From Dethiosulfatibacter aminovorans DSM 17477 (lineage in GTDB: Bacteria > Bacillota > Clostridia > Tissierellales > Dethiosulfatibacteraceae), in assembly GCF_900142005.1 (NCBI RefSeq), contig NZ_FQZL01000026.1:1-53619 (forward strand): a stretch of DNA of 53,619 bases, in the 5' to 3' direction. Shown here one piece after another: positions 8,270-16,779 of this stretch. The translations under genes and the position numbers were made by a program. The notes below the pieces were generated by a model. That model did not search any database, was not told the origin of the DNA, and saw only the letters and a list, made by a program, of their open reading frames with translations. Every line of letters starts with the position of its first letter. The first letter of the stretch is position 1.

Positions 8270-8668
8270 CTACCTCTTAATGAACTTCTTTGCAATTTCA
8301 AACAGTTCATCTATTCTTTCTTTTCTGTTTAATATGTATAGATATCCCAGAAGAGACTCAAATCCCGTTGCATGCTTGTAATCTATAAGCTTTGCATTCT
8401 TGGGTATGGAACCGCTTTTGGCATTTCTTCCCCTTTTGAATATTCTGACTTCCTCGTCCGAAAGGATATCCATTATTTCCTTCGCTACTTCAGCCTGTGC
8501 TTCGGCCTTCACAAATTTTACAGCATTCTTGTGAAGCTGGTTTACATTCAAATCCGTAGTCTCAACAAGAAAGGACCTTACATAAAGCTCGTAAACAACA
8601 TCTCCAATATAGGCAAGCTGCAGAGGGGACATGAGCTTCGGGTCCCTCTTGATTATATTTTCTTCCAT
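8270..8668 (-). CDS. mrnC: mini-ribonuclease III
   Basis: Mini-III dimeric RNase that trims 23S rRNA precursor ends in Gram-positives. The 132-residue protein is only the catalytic RNase III domain, with the signature LAYIGDVVYELYVR near the N-terminus and no double-stranded-RNA-binding domain. It overlaps the 3' end of cysS by 16 bases, indicating translational coupling. It starts at ATG 8668 behind GGAG, and its acidic active-site positions are retained. Confidence 0.92.
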   Translation of the reverse strand: MEENIIKRDPKLMSPLQLAYIGDVVYELYVRSFLVETTDLNVNQLHKNAVKFVKAEAQAEVAKEIMDILSDEEVRIFKRGRNAKSGSIPKNAKLIDYKHATGFESLLGYLYILNRKERIDELFEIAKKFIKR

Positions 8669-10044
8669 TTGACTCCGTCTCTTGTATCTTCAACTTCAAC
8701 ACCTATCTCAAGTAATGCATCCCTAAGTTCGTCTGCCAGCTTGAAGTCCTTGTTCTTCCTGGCCTCTATCCTCTTGTTGATAAGCGCCATGGCTTCTTCA
8801 GATATTTCATCCTGAACTTCCTTGTAGAGAATTCCAAGAACTTCCGCCAGTTCAAGGTATTCTTCATTGACAAATCCAGCCGATTCCCTGGATGTGAATT
8901 CATCGAATGTTGAATTCACAAATTTGGCTATTTCAAAAAGAGCAGTTACTGCATCAGCTGTGTTTATATCGTCATCCATGGCATTTTCAAACTGATTCCT
9001 GAACTCAATCATCTTAAGCTTCACTGCTTCGTCAACTTCTCCAGGAGGATTGTTTTCCATATAGAACTTCAGATTTCTCTTGCAGTTGTACAATCTTTGA
9101 AGAGATGCATCTGCTTGATGTATGGTTTCTCTGCTGTAGTTTATAGGCTTTCTGTAATGTCCCGAAACTATGAAGAATCTCAATATTTCAAGATCATATT
9201 CCTTGCTGACATCCCTTACAGTAAAGAAATTGTTCAGGGATTTGCTCATTTTCTGGTTGTCTATATTGATCATTCCATTGTGAAGCCAGTATCTTGCAAA
9301 AGGCTTCCCCGTCAGAGATTCACTCTGTGCAATTTCGTTTTCATGGTGAGGGAACTGAAGGTCCTCTCCACCGGCATGTATGTCTATGGTGTCACCTAGA
9401 AGCTCCTTTGCCATCACCGAACACTCTATATGCCATCCAGGTCTTCCCTTTCCCCAGGGGCTGCCCCAAGAAGGTTCTCCCGGCTTTTCCTTTTTCCAGA
9501 GTGCAAAGTCGGATGTGGTTCTCTTCTCGTCGTTCACTTGAACTCTTGCTCCCGAAATAAGATCTTCTAGATTTTTCTTTGAAAGCTTTCCATAATCTTT
9601 GAGTTTTGTAGTGTCAAAATATACATTGCCGTCAATATTATAGGCATAGTCCTTTTCTTCCAGGCCCTTGATGAACTTTATTATTCCACCTATATATTCA
9701 GTGGCTTTCGGGTGAAGTGTTTCCTCTTCAAGTATATTAAGTCCGGTTGTATCTATCAGATATTCCTTGATATATCTCTCTGCCAGTTCCTTTACTGTGG
9801 TATCCTCTTCAATTGCCCTGTTTATGAGCTTGTCGTCGATATCTGTAAAATTAACAACATATTTGACTTCATATCCCTTGTACTTGAAATATCTTCTGAG
9901 GGTGTCGAAGATTACAGCCGGTCTTGCATTTCCAACATGTATAAAATTATAGACAGTTGGACCGCATGCGTACATCTTCACCTTGTCTTCTTCAATTGGT
10001 ATGAATTCTTCCTTTTTTCTTGTAAGCGTATTATACAGTCTCAC
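8653..10044 (-). CDS. cysS: cysteinyl-tRNA synthetase
   Basis: Class I aminoacyl-tRNA synthetase that charges tRNA-Cys. The 463-residue protein has the zinc ligand and HIGH-type region CGPTVYNFIHVGN at residues 27-39, the second zinc motif region WHIECSVMA, HENEIAQSE, and the KMSKS loop KMSKSLNNF. The initiation codon is GTG 10044 with AAAGG about ten bases upstream. It lies 15 bases downstream of gltX. No T-box leader is visible before cysS or gltX. Confidence 0.96.
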   Translation of the reverse strand: MRLYNTLTRKKEEFIPIEEDKVKMYACGPTVYNFIHVGNARPAVIFDTLRRYFKYKGYEVKYVVNFTDIDDKLINRAIEEDTTVKELAERYIKEYLIDTTGLNILEEETLHPKATEYIGGIIKFIKGLEEKDYAYNIDGNVYFDTTKLKDYGKLSKKNLEDLISGARVQVNDEKRTTSDFALWKKEKPGEPSWGSPWGKGRPGWHIECSVMAKELLGDTIDIHAGGEDLQFPHHENEIAQSESLTGKPFARYWLHNGMINIDNQKMSKSLNNFFTVRDVSKEYDLEILRFFIVSGHYRKPINYSRETIHQADASLQRLYNCKRNLKFYMENNPPGEVDEAVKLKMIEFRNQFENAMDDDINTADAVTALFEIAKFVNSTFDEFTSRESAGFVNEEYLELAEVLGILYKEVQDEISEEAMALINKRIEARKNKDFKLADELRDALLEIGVEVEDTRDGVKWKKI

Positions 10045-10059
10045 CTGATCACAACCTTT

Positions 10060-11538
10060 CTATTTTAGAGCATCCATGACATAATCTATTCGTTCAAGAA
10101 GCAGTATCTTTCCAAGAATAACAAATGTTTTTCCAAGATCAGGTCCATGCATCTGACCTGTAACCGCAGCTCTGATAGGCATAAACAATCCTTTCCCCTT
10201 GGCTCCGGTTTCATTTTTGAGAACCTTGAATATTGATGATGCAAATTCTTCATCTATTGTTTTAGCTTCCTCTATCTTGGCCTTGAATGCATTGAGAAGT
10301 CTTTCCACATGCTCTTGCTGCAGTGTTTCTATTACTTCCTCATTTTCAAAAACAACTTCGTGTCCAAAGAAAATACCCATATGGTCAGCTATCTCGGAGG
10401 CATGGTGCACCTTCTCCTTCAGTGTATCCACTATAAGTTCCAGCATATCCGCCTTTTTTTCAGCTTCATCTGCAGTTACATAACCTTTTTCAATCATATA
10501 TGGAAGTGCCAGTTCCAAAAGCACCTTGTTGTCAGCTTCCTTTATATAATGCGCATTCACCCAGTTGAGTTTATCAACATCGAATACTCCACCTGTATTC
10601 GAAACCCTGTCAAAGGAGAACGCCTCTATAAGCTCGTCCATTGTGAAAATCTCCTTGTTGTCCTTGGGGCTCCATCCTACAAGGGCAAGATAATTCACAA
10701 GACCTTCAGGAAGGTATCCCTTCTTCCTGAAGTCCGATACAGCTACATCGCCCTGTCTCTTGCTCAACTTTTTCTTGTCCTTGTTCAAAACTGTAGGAAG
10801 ATGTACAAACTCCGGTATATCCCATCCGAAAAATTTGTATAGGACTGCCTGCTTTGGAGTTGAAGTGAGCCACTCCTCACCTCTCACTACATGTGTAATG
10901 CCCATAAGATGGTCATCTATTACAACTGCAAAATGATAAGTAGGGAATCCATCAGACTTTATCAGAACCTGATCGTCGATTTCCGATGAATTAATGGATA
11001 TCTCCCCTCTCACTGCATCCATGAAAGTAATGTCAGTGTCTTCAGGAACCTTGAGCCTTATGACATAGCTCTCTCCTGCATCAATTCTCTTCTGAACGCC
11101 TTCCTTGGAAAGTCCAAGACAGTATCTGTCATACATGGGAGTCTTTCCTTCTTCCTTCTGCTTCTCCCTGACCTCGTCCAGCCTTTCTTTTGAACAGAAG
11201 CAGTAGTATGCGTGTCCTTTCTCCACAAGCTCGTCGATATATTTCTTGTATATGTCAAGCCTCTCTGACTGGATATACGGACCGAAATCTCCTTTTTGCA
11301 CTATATTTCCATCTTCTATGAAGACACCTTCATCGTGGGTTATTCCTGCCCATGTCAGTGAGTCTATGAGATTCTCAAGGGCTCCCTCTACAAACCTTGT
11401 CCTGTCCGTGTCTTCTATTCTCAAAATATATTTTCCATTCTGACCCTTGGCAAACAAATAATTATATAAGGCAGTTCTCAAGCTGCCGATATGAACATAT
11501 CCTGTTGGACTTGGTGCAAACCTAACTCTTATACTCAT
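10060..11538 (-). CDS. gltX: glutamyl-tRNA synthetase
   Basis: Class I synthetase charging tRNA-Glu (and possibly tRNA-Gln in a Gat-dependent pathway, which the window does not show). The HIGH-type motif is [20 protein letters not shown] at the N-terminus, and the KMSKS-type motif is KKLSKRQGD. The start is ATG 11538, five bases after GGAGG; codons up to 11553 contain the Shine-Dalgarno itself and are not translated. Length from this start is 492 residues. It is first in the gltX-cysS-mrnC-rlmB-rae1 series and is preceded by a near-consensus promoter. Confidence 0.96.
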   Translation of the reverse strand: MSIRVRFAPSPTGYVHIGSLRTALYNYLFAKGQNGKYILRIEDTDRTRFVEGALENLIDSLTWAGITHDEGVFIEDGNIVQKGDFGPYIQSERLDIYKKYIDELVEKGHAYYCFCSKERLDEVREKQKEEGKTPMYDRYCLGLSKEGVQKRIDAGESYVIRLKVPEDTDITFMDAVRGEISINSSEIDDQVLIKSDGFPTYHFAVVIDDHLMGITHVVRGEEWLTSTPKQAVLYKFFGWDIPEFVHLPTVLNKDKKKLSKRQGDVAVSDFRKKGYLPEGLVNYLALVGWSPKDNKEIFTMDELIEAFSFDRVSNTGGVFDVDKLNWVNAHYIKEADNKVLLELALPYMIEKGYVTADEAEKKADMLELIVDTLKEKVHHASEIADHMGIFFGHEVVFENEEVIETLQQEHVERLLNAFKAKIEEAKTIDEEFASSIFKVLKNETGAKGKGLFMPIRAAVTGQMHGPDLGKTFVILGKILLLERIDYVMDALK

Positions 11539-11623
11539 TTCTTCCTCCATCAATATCTATTTATTGAACACAGCTGATATTATATCATCATTCTGCATTA
11601 TATCAACATAAAATCGTCTTCTT

Positions 11624-11652
11624 ATTATATAACAGCCTGCCCCCAGTATCAA
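11624..11652 (-). promoter_or_regulatory. promoter of the gltX operon
   Basis: Minus-strand TTGATA (11647-11652), a 17-bp spacer and TATAAT (11624-11629). Two more TATAAT-like hexamers lie closer to gltX without good -35 partners. The rest of the 240-bp divergent gap holds no recognisable riboswitch or T-box. Confidence 0.7.
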
Positions 11653-11779
11653 GAACGTTTATTTACTATGTAACGATTACAAACTGATAATAAATTATAA
11701 TTGATAACATTTTCAATTTCCCCTTTTATAATTAACAGTTTTGTGTTATAAATAAAGTAACAGTTAATGGAGGTGCAAA

Positions 11780-12985
11780 ATGAGCACATTAAAACTAAAA
11801 GACGATATTTACTGGGTTGGAATCCTTGATGAAAAACTTAGGGTTTTCGACATAATAATGGAAACAAAATTCGGTACAACCTATAATTCATACCTGGTAA
11901 AGGGAAGTGAAAAGATAGCCCTAGTAGAAACTGCAAAGGCAAAATTCTTTGATGAGTACCTGGACAACATAGAAGAATACACAAGCATAAGCGACATAGA
12001 CTACATAGTTTTAGACCATACTGAGCCGGACCATACAGGATCAGTTGAAAAAATACTGGACATGAATCCGAACATCACCATAGTAGGTTCAAAGGGAGCG
12101 ATACAGTTCATTGAACACATCATAAACAGAAGCTTCAAATCAATGATAGTGAAAACCGGAGACAGTCTTGACCTTGGAAACAAGACTTTGGAATTCATAA
12201 GCGCACCAAAGCTTCACTGGCCGGACTCGATATACACATATATTCCTGAAGACAAGGTTCTTTTCACCTGTGATTCCTTCGGTTCACACTACTGCCTGGA
12301 TACGGTACTGCAAAGTACAATCAAAAACCAGGAAGACTATACGGAAGCATTGAAATACTACTACGACATGATTCTTGGACCATTCAAGGCAAGCTTTTTA
12401 AGGGCCATAGACAAGATAAAGGATCTTGAAATAGACATGGTCTGCACCGGTCACGGTCCGGTACTTGACAGCGATCCATGGAAAATAATAGAACAAAGCA
12501 AGGAATGGTCAACTGAGATAAATCCAAATAAAAACAAGACAGTTGTCATAGCATATGTTTCAGCCTACGGATATACCGAGGAAATGGCCCAGCATATTGC
12601 AGAAGGCATAAGGTCTGAAAATATTGATGCGATTCTTTATGACCTGACCGATGCAGACAGCGAAACTCTTGCTGCAGACCTTTACTGGGCTGACGGAATA
12701 CTTCTTGGCTCTCCTACAATACTCTGCGATGCACTTAAGCCTGTATGGGATCTAACAACTACAATGTTCCCTGAAACGCACGGTGGAAAATTCGCTTCGG
12801 CTTTCGGTTCATACGGATGGAGCGGCGAAGCAGTTCCGAACCTTTTGACAAGATTGAAACAGCTTAGAATGAGAGTAACCGACGAGGGATATCAAATCAG
12901 GTTCAAACCAAGCAACGATGAAATCAAAGGATCTTTTGAATTCGGAAAATCATTTGCAGAAAAAATTGCAAAGACAATCAAATAG
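11780..12985 (+). CDS. fprA: flavodiiron protein (A-type flavoprotein, O2/NO reductase)
   Basis: Cytoplasmic flavodiiron protein that reduces oxygen to water, or nitric oxide to N2O, to protect an anaerobe. The 401-residue protein has a metallo-beta-lactamase-like domain with all diiron ligands visible (His80, Glu82, Asp84, His85, His146, Asp165, His225) and a flavodoxin domain from about residue 252 (VVIAYVSAYGYTEEMAQHIAEGI). There is no rubredoxin extension, so it is the minimal class A form. The start is ATG 11780 behind GGAGG. It is monocistronic and divergent from gltX. Whether O2 or NO is the main substrate cannot be read from sequence. Confidence 0.93.
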   Translation: MSTLKLKDDIYWVGILDEKLRVFDIIMETKFGTTYNSYLVKGSEKIALVETAKAKFFDEYLDNIEEYTSISDIDYIVLDHTEPDHTGSVEKILDMNPNITIVGSKGAIQFIEHIINRSFKSMIVKTGDSLDLGNKTLEFISAPKLHWPDSIYTYIPEDKVLFTCDSFGSHYCLDTVLQSTIKNQEDYTEALKYYYDMILGPFKASFLRAIDKIKDLEIDMVCTGHGPVLDSDPWKIIEQSKEWSTEINPNKNKTVVIAYVSAYGYTEEMAQHIAEGIRSENIDAILYDLTDADSETLAADLYWADGILLGSPTILCDALKPVWDLTTTMFPETHGGKFASAFGSYGWSGEAVPNLLTRLKQLRMRVTDEGYQIRFKPSNDEIKGSFEFGKSFAEKIAKTIK

Positions 12986-13014
12986 AAACAAATCAATAAA
13001 CAATGCATACAAAT

Positions 13015-13060
13015 AAAAGAAGATATCAGCGAAGTCGAGACCTCGCTGATATCTTCTTTT
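13015..13060. terminator. terminator of the flavodiiron gene, bidirectional
   Basis: A perfect 18-bp stem with a 10-base loop, flanked by AAAA and TTTT, 29 bases after the fprA stop. It would work on both strands. Confidence 0.92.
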
Positions 13061-13135
13061 ATTTTTAGTTGTCCAACTTTTTCCTTCTAATCTGTTACTT
13101 ATCTTTTACCAGCTGCATGTACAATAAACATCTGC

Positions 13136-13162
13136 AAAAAAGACCGGATATTTCCGGCCTTT
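13136..13162 (-). terminator. terminator of the DUF896-thpR-lacI unit
   Basis: Minus-strand hairpin AAAGGCCGG / CCGGTCTTT (one G-U pair) followed by T6, 12 bases after the DUF896 stop. Confidence 0.88.
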
Positions 13163-13173
13163 AATTTACTGTA

Positions 13174-13344
13174 TCAGTCTACTATCTCAATATTGTCAAG
13201 CTGATTCTTCACTGATTTTCTCAGGTTCTTTATATATTCTTCCCTGAGTTTCTTTTGTTCCTTTTTTTCATTTTCTGTCAGTCCCTCGCCTTTTGATTTT
13301 CTTGCGAGTTCATTTATTCTGTCAATTTTTTCTTTTGATAGCAT
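13174..13344 (-). CDS. DUF896 (UPF0291) protein, YnzC-like
   Basis: A 56-residue basic helical protein, starting [18 protein letters not shown] and ending [10 protein letters not shown], an excellent match to the DUF896/YnzC family of small two-helix Firmicute proteins (often encoded near lexA in Bacillus). The start is ATG 13344 behind GAGGTAAAAC; the stop is at 13174-13176. It lies three bases downstream of thpR on the same strand and is followed by a terminator. The molecular role of the family is not established. Confidence 0.9.
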   Translation of the reverse strand: MLSKEKIDRINELARKSKGEGLTENEKKEQKKLREEYIKNLRKSVKNQLDNIEIVD

Positions 13345-13347
13345 GTT

Positions 13348-13902
13348 TTACCTCTTGAATTTAAATCTTTTTACAGGCTCATACAGCCTTTTATTGCCTT
13401 CCTGCCGACTACTGTAAAGCGTTGCCGAAGTCACGACAAACTCATCATGCAGATAATCCTTTATAGAGGATTCAATATTGAAGAGAGAATTGTTGAATTC
13501 AATCTCCCTTCCCAAAGTGATATGGGGCAGGAATTTCCTTTTTTCCTTTGTTATTCCAACTCTGGCCAGTCGATTTTCGACTTTGTGATTAATATCAACA
13601 AGAGTATCCACATCACCTTCAAGCCCAATCCAGGCCACCCTTATTATATTCTTTCCTCTAAAGAACCCAAGTTTGTCCATTGAGAATTTCATTGGCCCTT
13701 TCCCGGACAGGGCAACTTCAATATTATCTGAAATTTCAGGAATCTTGCCCATATCCACATCGCCTATGAATTTTACAGTAAGATGAATATTCTTGTAATA
13801 AGGCCATCTACCCTTGTCTGCATTTTTCTTTAGTATTTTTTGGATTTCAAAAAGATTCTTCTGTGTCTTCCCGTCGAAATCCAACGCAAGAAACAGTCTC
13901 AT
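13348..13902 (-). CDS. thpR: RNA 2',3'-cyclic phosphodiesterase (LigT/2H family)
   Basis: 2H phosphoesterase that opens RNA 2',3'-cyclic phosphates and was first described as a 2'-5' RNA ligase. The 184-residue protein opens with MRLFLALDFD and carries the two catalytic H-x-T motifs, IHLTVKF and PHITLGR, the defining tandem histidines. ATG 13902 overlaps the stop of the upstream lacI-type gene (TGATG), so translation is coupled. The physiological substrate is uncertain in the family. Confidence 0.9.
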   Translation of the reverse strand: MRLFLALDFDGKTQKNLFEIQKILKKNADKGRWPYYKNIHLTVKFIGDVDMGKIPEISDNIEVALSGKGPMKFSMDKLGFFRGKNIIRVAWIGLEGDVDTLVDINHKVENRLARVGITKEKRKFLPHITLGREIEFNNSLFNIESSIKDYLHDEFVVTSATLYSSRQEGNKRLYEPVKRFKFKR

Positions 13903-14903
13903 CAGTCTCTTTTTTTCACACTGTCCCTCTTGATAAAGCTGAAAGGAAGCTCTACTACAGAAGGCTGGTCCTTGTCCCCTTCAATCTTCTTGATAAGGGT
14001 CCTAATGCTTACTGCTCCAATATCATAATACGGCTCGGAAATAGTAGTAAGAGTAGGTCTTACATATTGGCTTTCCTTGTAGTTTCCGTAACCGACAACA
14101 GAAACATCATCAGGAACCTTGTACCCGTTGTCGAAAAGATAATTGATGAGGCCTATGGCCAGCTCGTCATTTGTACAGAATACTGCAGTAATATTTTCTA
14201 TTTCAGCCACTACCTCATGGGCAATATCGTAGCCGAAATTATATCTTCTTCCCCCGGCTACAAACACCCTCGAATAGTCAAGTTCATTTTCCTTAAGGGC
14301 TTCCTTGTATCCGTCAATCTTGTCCTGCTCGTAGCTGCCCCTGTCTTCAAAGTCTGAAATGAAGGCTATTTTTTTATGTCCTTCATTTATAAGATACTTG
14401 GTCATTTCATATGAAGCAGCATGACTGTCTATCTTCACATGATCTATTTTGTCGTTTTTTATATCTCTAGTGAAGTAGATTGAATTCTTGTTATATTCAT
14501 TTACCTTTTCAACTATTTCTTCATCAAATCTATAACCTATGAGAATTATTCCTTCGGCTTGCTTTCTGTTTAGCAGGGACAAGTGATTCATCTGCGCTTC
14601 CTTGTCATAGTATGAACTGCAAAGCAGGATATCATAGTTGTACATCTTCCCAACTTCTTCCACACCCTTTACCATTTCTGCAACATAAGTGTTGGACAAG
14701 TCATTTACTATTACACCTATCAAATACGACCTTCTAGTTACCAGGCTTCTGGCAACGTCATTTGGTCTATATCCGGTTTCGTCTATTACTTCAAGAACTT
14801 TTTTTCTTATTTCCGGGCTTACCGGCTTTGAATCATTTATTACTCTTGAAACTGTGGATATTGAAACGCCCGACAGTCTCGCTACATCTTTAATAGTTAC
14901 CAT
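13902..14903 (-). CDS. LacI/GalR-family transcription regulator
   Basis: DNA-binding repressor or activator with the LacI helix-turn-helix (IKDVARLSGVSISTVSRVIN, residues 3-22), hinge region (RPNDVARSL) and a periplasmic-binding-protein-like ligand domain with the usual sugar-family motifs (GYRFDEEIV, DEDGSYEQD-like turns, ATTISEP region). The true start is ATG 14903, five bases after AGAGG; an ATG at 14921 lacks a ribosome site. Length from there is 333 residues. No sugar genes are adjacent; its partners are thpR and a DUF896 gene, so the regulon is unknown. The leader carries spaced GGAAAAC repeats. Confidence 0.88.
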   Translation of the reverse strand: MVTIKDVARLSGVSISTVSRVINDSKPVSPEIRKKVLEVIDETGYRPNDVARSLVTRRSYLIGVIVNDLSNTYVAEMVKGVEEVGKMYNYDILLCSSYYDKEAQMNHLSLLNRKQAEGIILIGYRFDEEIVEKVNEYNKNSIYFTRDIKNDKIDHVKIDSHAASYEMTKYLINEGHKKIAFISDFEDRGSYEQDKIDGYKEALKENELDYSRVFVAGGRRYNFGYDIAHEVVAEIENITAVFCTNDELAIGLINYLFDNGYKVPDDVSVVGYGNYKESQYVRPTLTTISEPYYDIGAVSIRTLIKKIEGDKDQPSVVELPFSFIKRDSVKKRD

Positions 14904-14951
14904 ATCATCCTCTCTTTCCATTTATTTTTTGTACTTTTAAAGCGTTAATCC

Positions 14952-14998
14952 GTTTTCCTGTTTTCCCTCATGCCTCTCTGATTGTTTTCCCGTTTTCC
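14952..14998 (-). repeat. four spaced GGAAAAC repeats in regulator leader
   Basis: GGAAAAC (GTTTTCC on the plus strand) occurs at 14952, 14960, 14984 and 14992, that is with offsets 8, 24 and 8, between the promoter and the start of the LacI-type gene. The regular spacing suggests a protein- or RNA-binding array, possibly for autoregulation. It is not a typical LacI palindrome. Confidence 0.5.
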
Positions 14999-15001
14999 TT
15001 T

Positions 15002-15029
15002 ATTATATACCTTTGCTATCTTTTTTCAA
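15002..15029 (-). promoter_or_regulatory. promoter of the lacI-thpR-DUF896 unit
   Basis: Minus-strand TTGAAA (15024-15029), a 16-bp spacer and TATAAT (15002-15007). This leaves a leader of about 90 bases that contains the GGAAAAC repeats. Confidence 0.65.
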
Positions 15030-15091
15030 GTTTTTTTCAATATTTCTTGTTAAAAAACCACATATATAATAAAATATTTCTGGTGATTATA

Positions 15092-15316
15092 ATGAAAGAT
15101 GAACAAATGTCTTTATTCAAACTTATAGATTTCAATAAACAACCTGACAGCAAAATCCCAAAAGGAATCCATCTGTCAGGCAATCAATTGTGGTGTCCAT
15201 ATTGTTCAAATAAAGTAATATTCAAAAGAGATAAAAAACTGGGTGTAAAAAAGTGCCCGATCTGCGGTATAACAGTAAAAGACTACTGGGTTAAGAAAGT
15301 GAACAACCTGCTTTAG
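15092..15316 (+). CDS. small zinc-ribbon protein, unknown function
   Basis: A 74-residue lysine-rich protein with one zinc-ribbon: CPYC near residues 35-38 and CPIC near residues 55-58, ending KDYWVKKVNNLL. The start is ATG 15092 with GGTGAT six bases upstream; an ATG at 15047 has no ribosome site. The N-terminal MSLFKLIDF resembles no enzyme I recognise. It is divergent from the LacI-type gene and its TAG stop overlaps the glmM stop on the other strand, leaving no room for a terminator. It may be a nucleic-acid-binding or adaptor protein. Function is not known. Confidence 0.65.
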   Translation: MKDEQMSLFKLIDFNKQPDSKIPKGIHLSGNQLWCPYCSNKVIFKRDKKLGVKKCPICGITVKDYWVKKVNNLL

Positions 15317-16659
15317 CCAAGTCTGTTTTCTATGAGCAAGGCAAGCTCCGAAGCCTTTTTCCTTATGTCTTCCTCGTTTTCCCCTTCAATCATAACCCTT
15401 ACCAGGGGCTCAGTTCCAGAAGGTCTTATGAGAACCCTACCAGCACCGTGAAACTCCTCTTCAAGTTTCTTGATGGAATCTTCTATTACAGAATCTTCCA
15501 TATAGGAATGCTTGTTGGAATTTTCAACCTTGGCATTTATTAGTACCTGAGGCATTGTTGTCATTATTGACGAAAGCTCCGACAAAGGCTTTTTTTGTTC
15601 CCTTACAGCTTCTATAAGTTGAAGAGCTGTAAGAAGGCCGTCTCCAGTTGTGTTGTGTTCAAGAAAAATTATATGTCCCGACTGTTCCCCACCGAGAACA
15701 TGTCCCGACTTTTTCATTTCCTCTATTACATATCTATCTCCAACCTGTGTCTTTACAACTGATATGTCTTTCTTGTCCAGACACAGGTCAAGACCCATAT
15801 TGCTCATTACAGTACCTACTATCGTATTGTTCTGCAGTTTGTTCCTGTCCTTAAGGTAGGTTCCGCAAACAGCCATGATATGGTCTCCATCTATTATATT
15901 TCCCTTTTCATCAACTGCAATAAGTCTGTCTGCATCACCGTCGAATGAAAGGCCAATGTCAGCACCTGTATCCCTTACCAGCTGCTGTATAACCTCTGGA
16001 TGGGTAGATCCGCTGTTCACATTGATATTTATACCGTTGGGCTGTTTGTTGATAACATAAACCTCTGCTCCGAGCTTGAAAATAAGCTCAGGTGCAACCC
16101 TGTATGCCGCTCCGTTTCCACAGTCCATTGCTATCTTAAGTCCGGAAAAATCAGCTTTAACAGTCTTTTCAAGAAAATCCATGTATATCTTTCCTGGATC
16201 ATCAAGCTCAATTTTCCTGCCTACATGAAAGTCTACTGGATAGTATCCTATGTCAGATCCTTCAAGTATTATATTCTCAATTTCTTCTTCCATCTCGTCC
16301 GGAAGTTTGAAGCCTTTGGAATCAAAAAATTTGATTCCATTGTATTCAACAGGGTTGTGAGATGCTGAAATCATAATTCCACCATCTGCATCCAGTTCCC
16401 TTATCAGACAGGCAACAGCTGGCGTTGGAAGCAATCCTGCATAAAGCACATCTATTCCCGCTGAATTGAGTCCTGCCGAAACAGCGCCTTCCAGCATGCT
16501 GCCGGAAATCCTTGTATCCATTCCAATGACTATTTTAGGTCTATCTTTACCCTTTGTAAGTATATATCCGCCTGTTCTGCCTATCTTATAGGCAAGCTCG
16601 CATGAAAGCTCCGTATTTGCTATTCCTCTAACTCCGTCTGTTCCAAATAGTTTTCCCAA
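15313..16659 (-). CDS. glmM: phosphoglucosamine mutase
   Basis: Converts glucosamine-6-phosphate to glucosamine-1-phosphate for UDP-GlcNAc and peptidoglycan. The 448-residue protein starts MGKLFGTDGVRG, with the phosphoserine loop ISASHNP (Ser100), the metal loop DGDADR and the phosphate-binding loop RPSGTEPLVR at the C-terminus. The start is TTG 16659, six bases after AAGGAG; this matches the family N-terminus exactly, and there is no in-frame ATG nearby. Its TAA stop overlaps the stop of the convergent zinc-ribbon gene. A promoter lies in the gap to the histidine kinase. Confidence 0.95.
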   Translation of the reverse strand: MGKLFGTDGVRGIANTELSCELAYKIGRTGGYILTKGKDRPKIVIGMDTRISGSMLEGAVSAGLNSAGIDVLYAGLLPTPAVACLIRELDADGGIMISASHNPVEYNGIKFFDSKGFKLPDEMEEEIENIILEGSDIGYYPVDFHVGRKIELDDPGKIYMDFLEKTVKADFSGLKIAMDCGNGAAYRVAPELIFKLGAEVYVINKQPNGININVNSGSTHPEVIQQLVRDTGADIGLSFDGDADRLIAVDEKGNIIDGDHIMAVCGTYLKDRNKLQNNTIVGTVMSNMGLDLCLDKKDISVVKTQVGDRYVIEEMKKSGHVLGGEQSGHIIFLEHNTTGDGLLTALQLIEAVREQKKPLSELSSIMTTMPQVLINAKVENSNKHSYMEDSVIEDSIKKLEEEFHGAGRVLIRPSGTEPLVRVMIEGENEEDIRKKASELALLIENRLG

Positions 16660-16704
16660 TCTGTTCTCCTTTAATGTTTCTGTTAACAATTTGTCTTATA
16701 TGAT

Positions 16705-16733
16705 ATCATAAAACATCCCTTTAAAAAAGTTAA
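16705..16733 (-). promoter_or_regulatory. glmM promoter
   Basis: Minus-strand TTAACT (16728-16733), a 17-bp spacer and TATGAT (16705-16710). The -10 overlaps a 12-bp palindrome, TATGATATCATA. The leader would be about 40 bases, too short for a glmS-type ribozyme, and none is seen. Confidence 0.5.
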
Positions 16734-16779
16734 TATTTGCTAAAATTCAATTCAACTGTTGATTGCAGGGATATTTATA

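Noticed and set aside
11539..11779. Possible T-box leader for gltX/cysS
   Set aside because: No T-box core (TGGNACCGCG) and the promoter leaves a leader under 100 bases.
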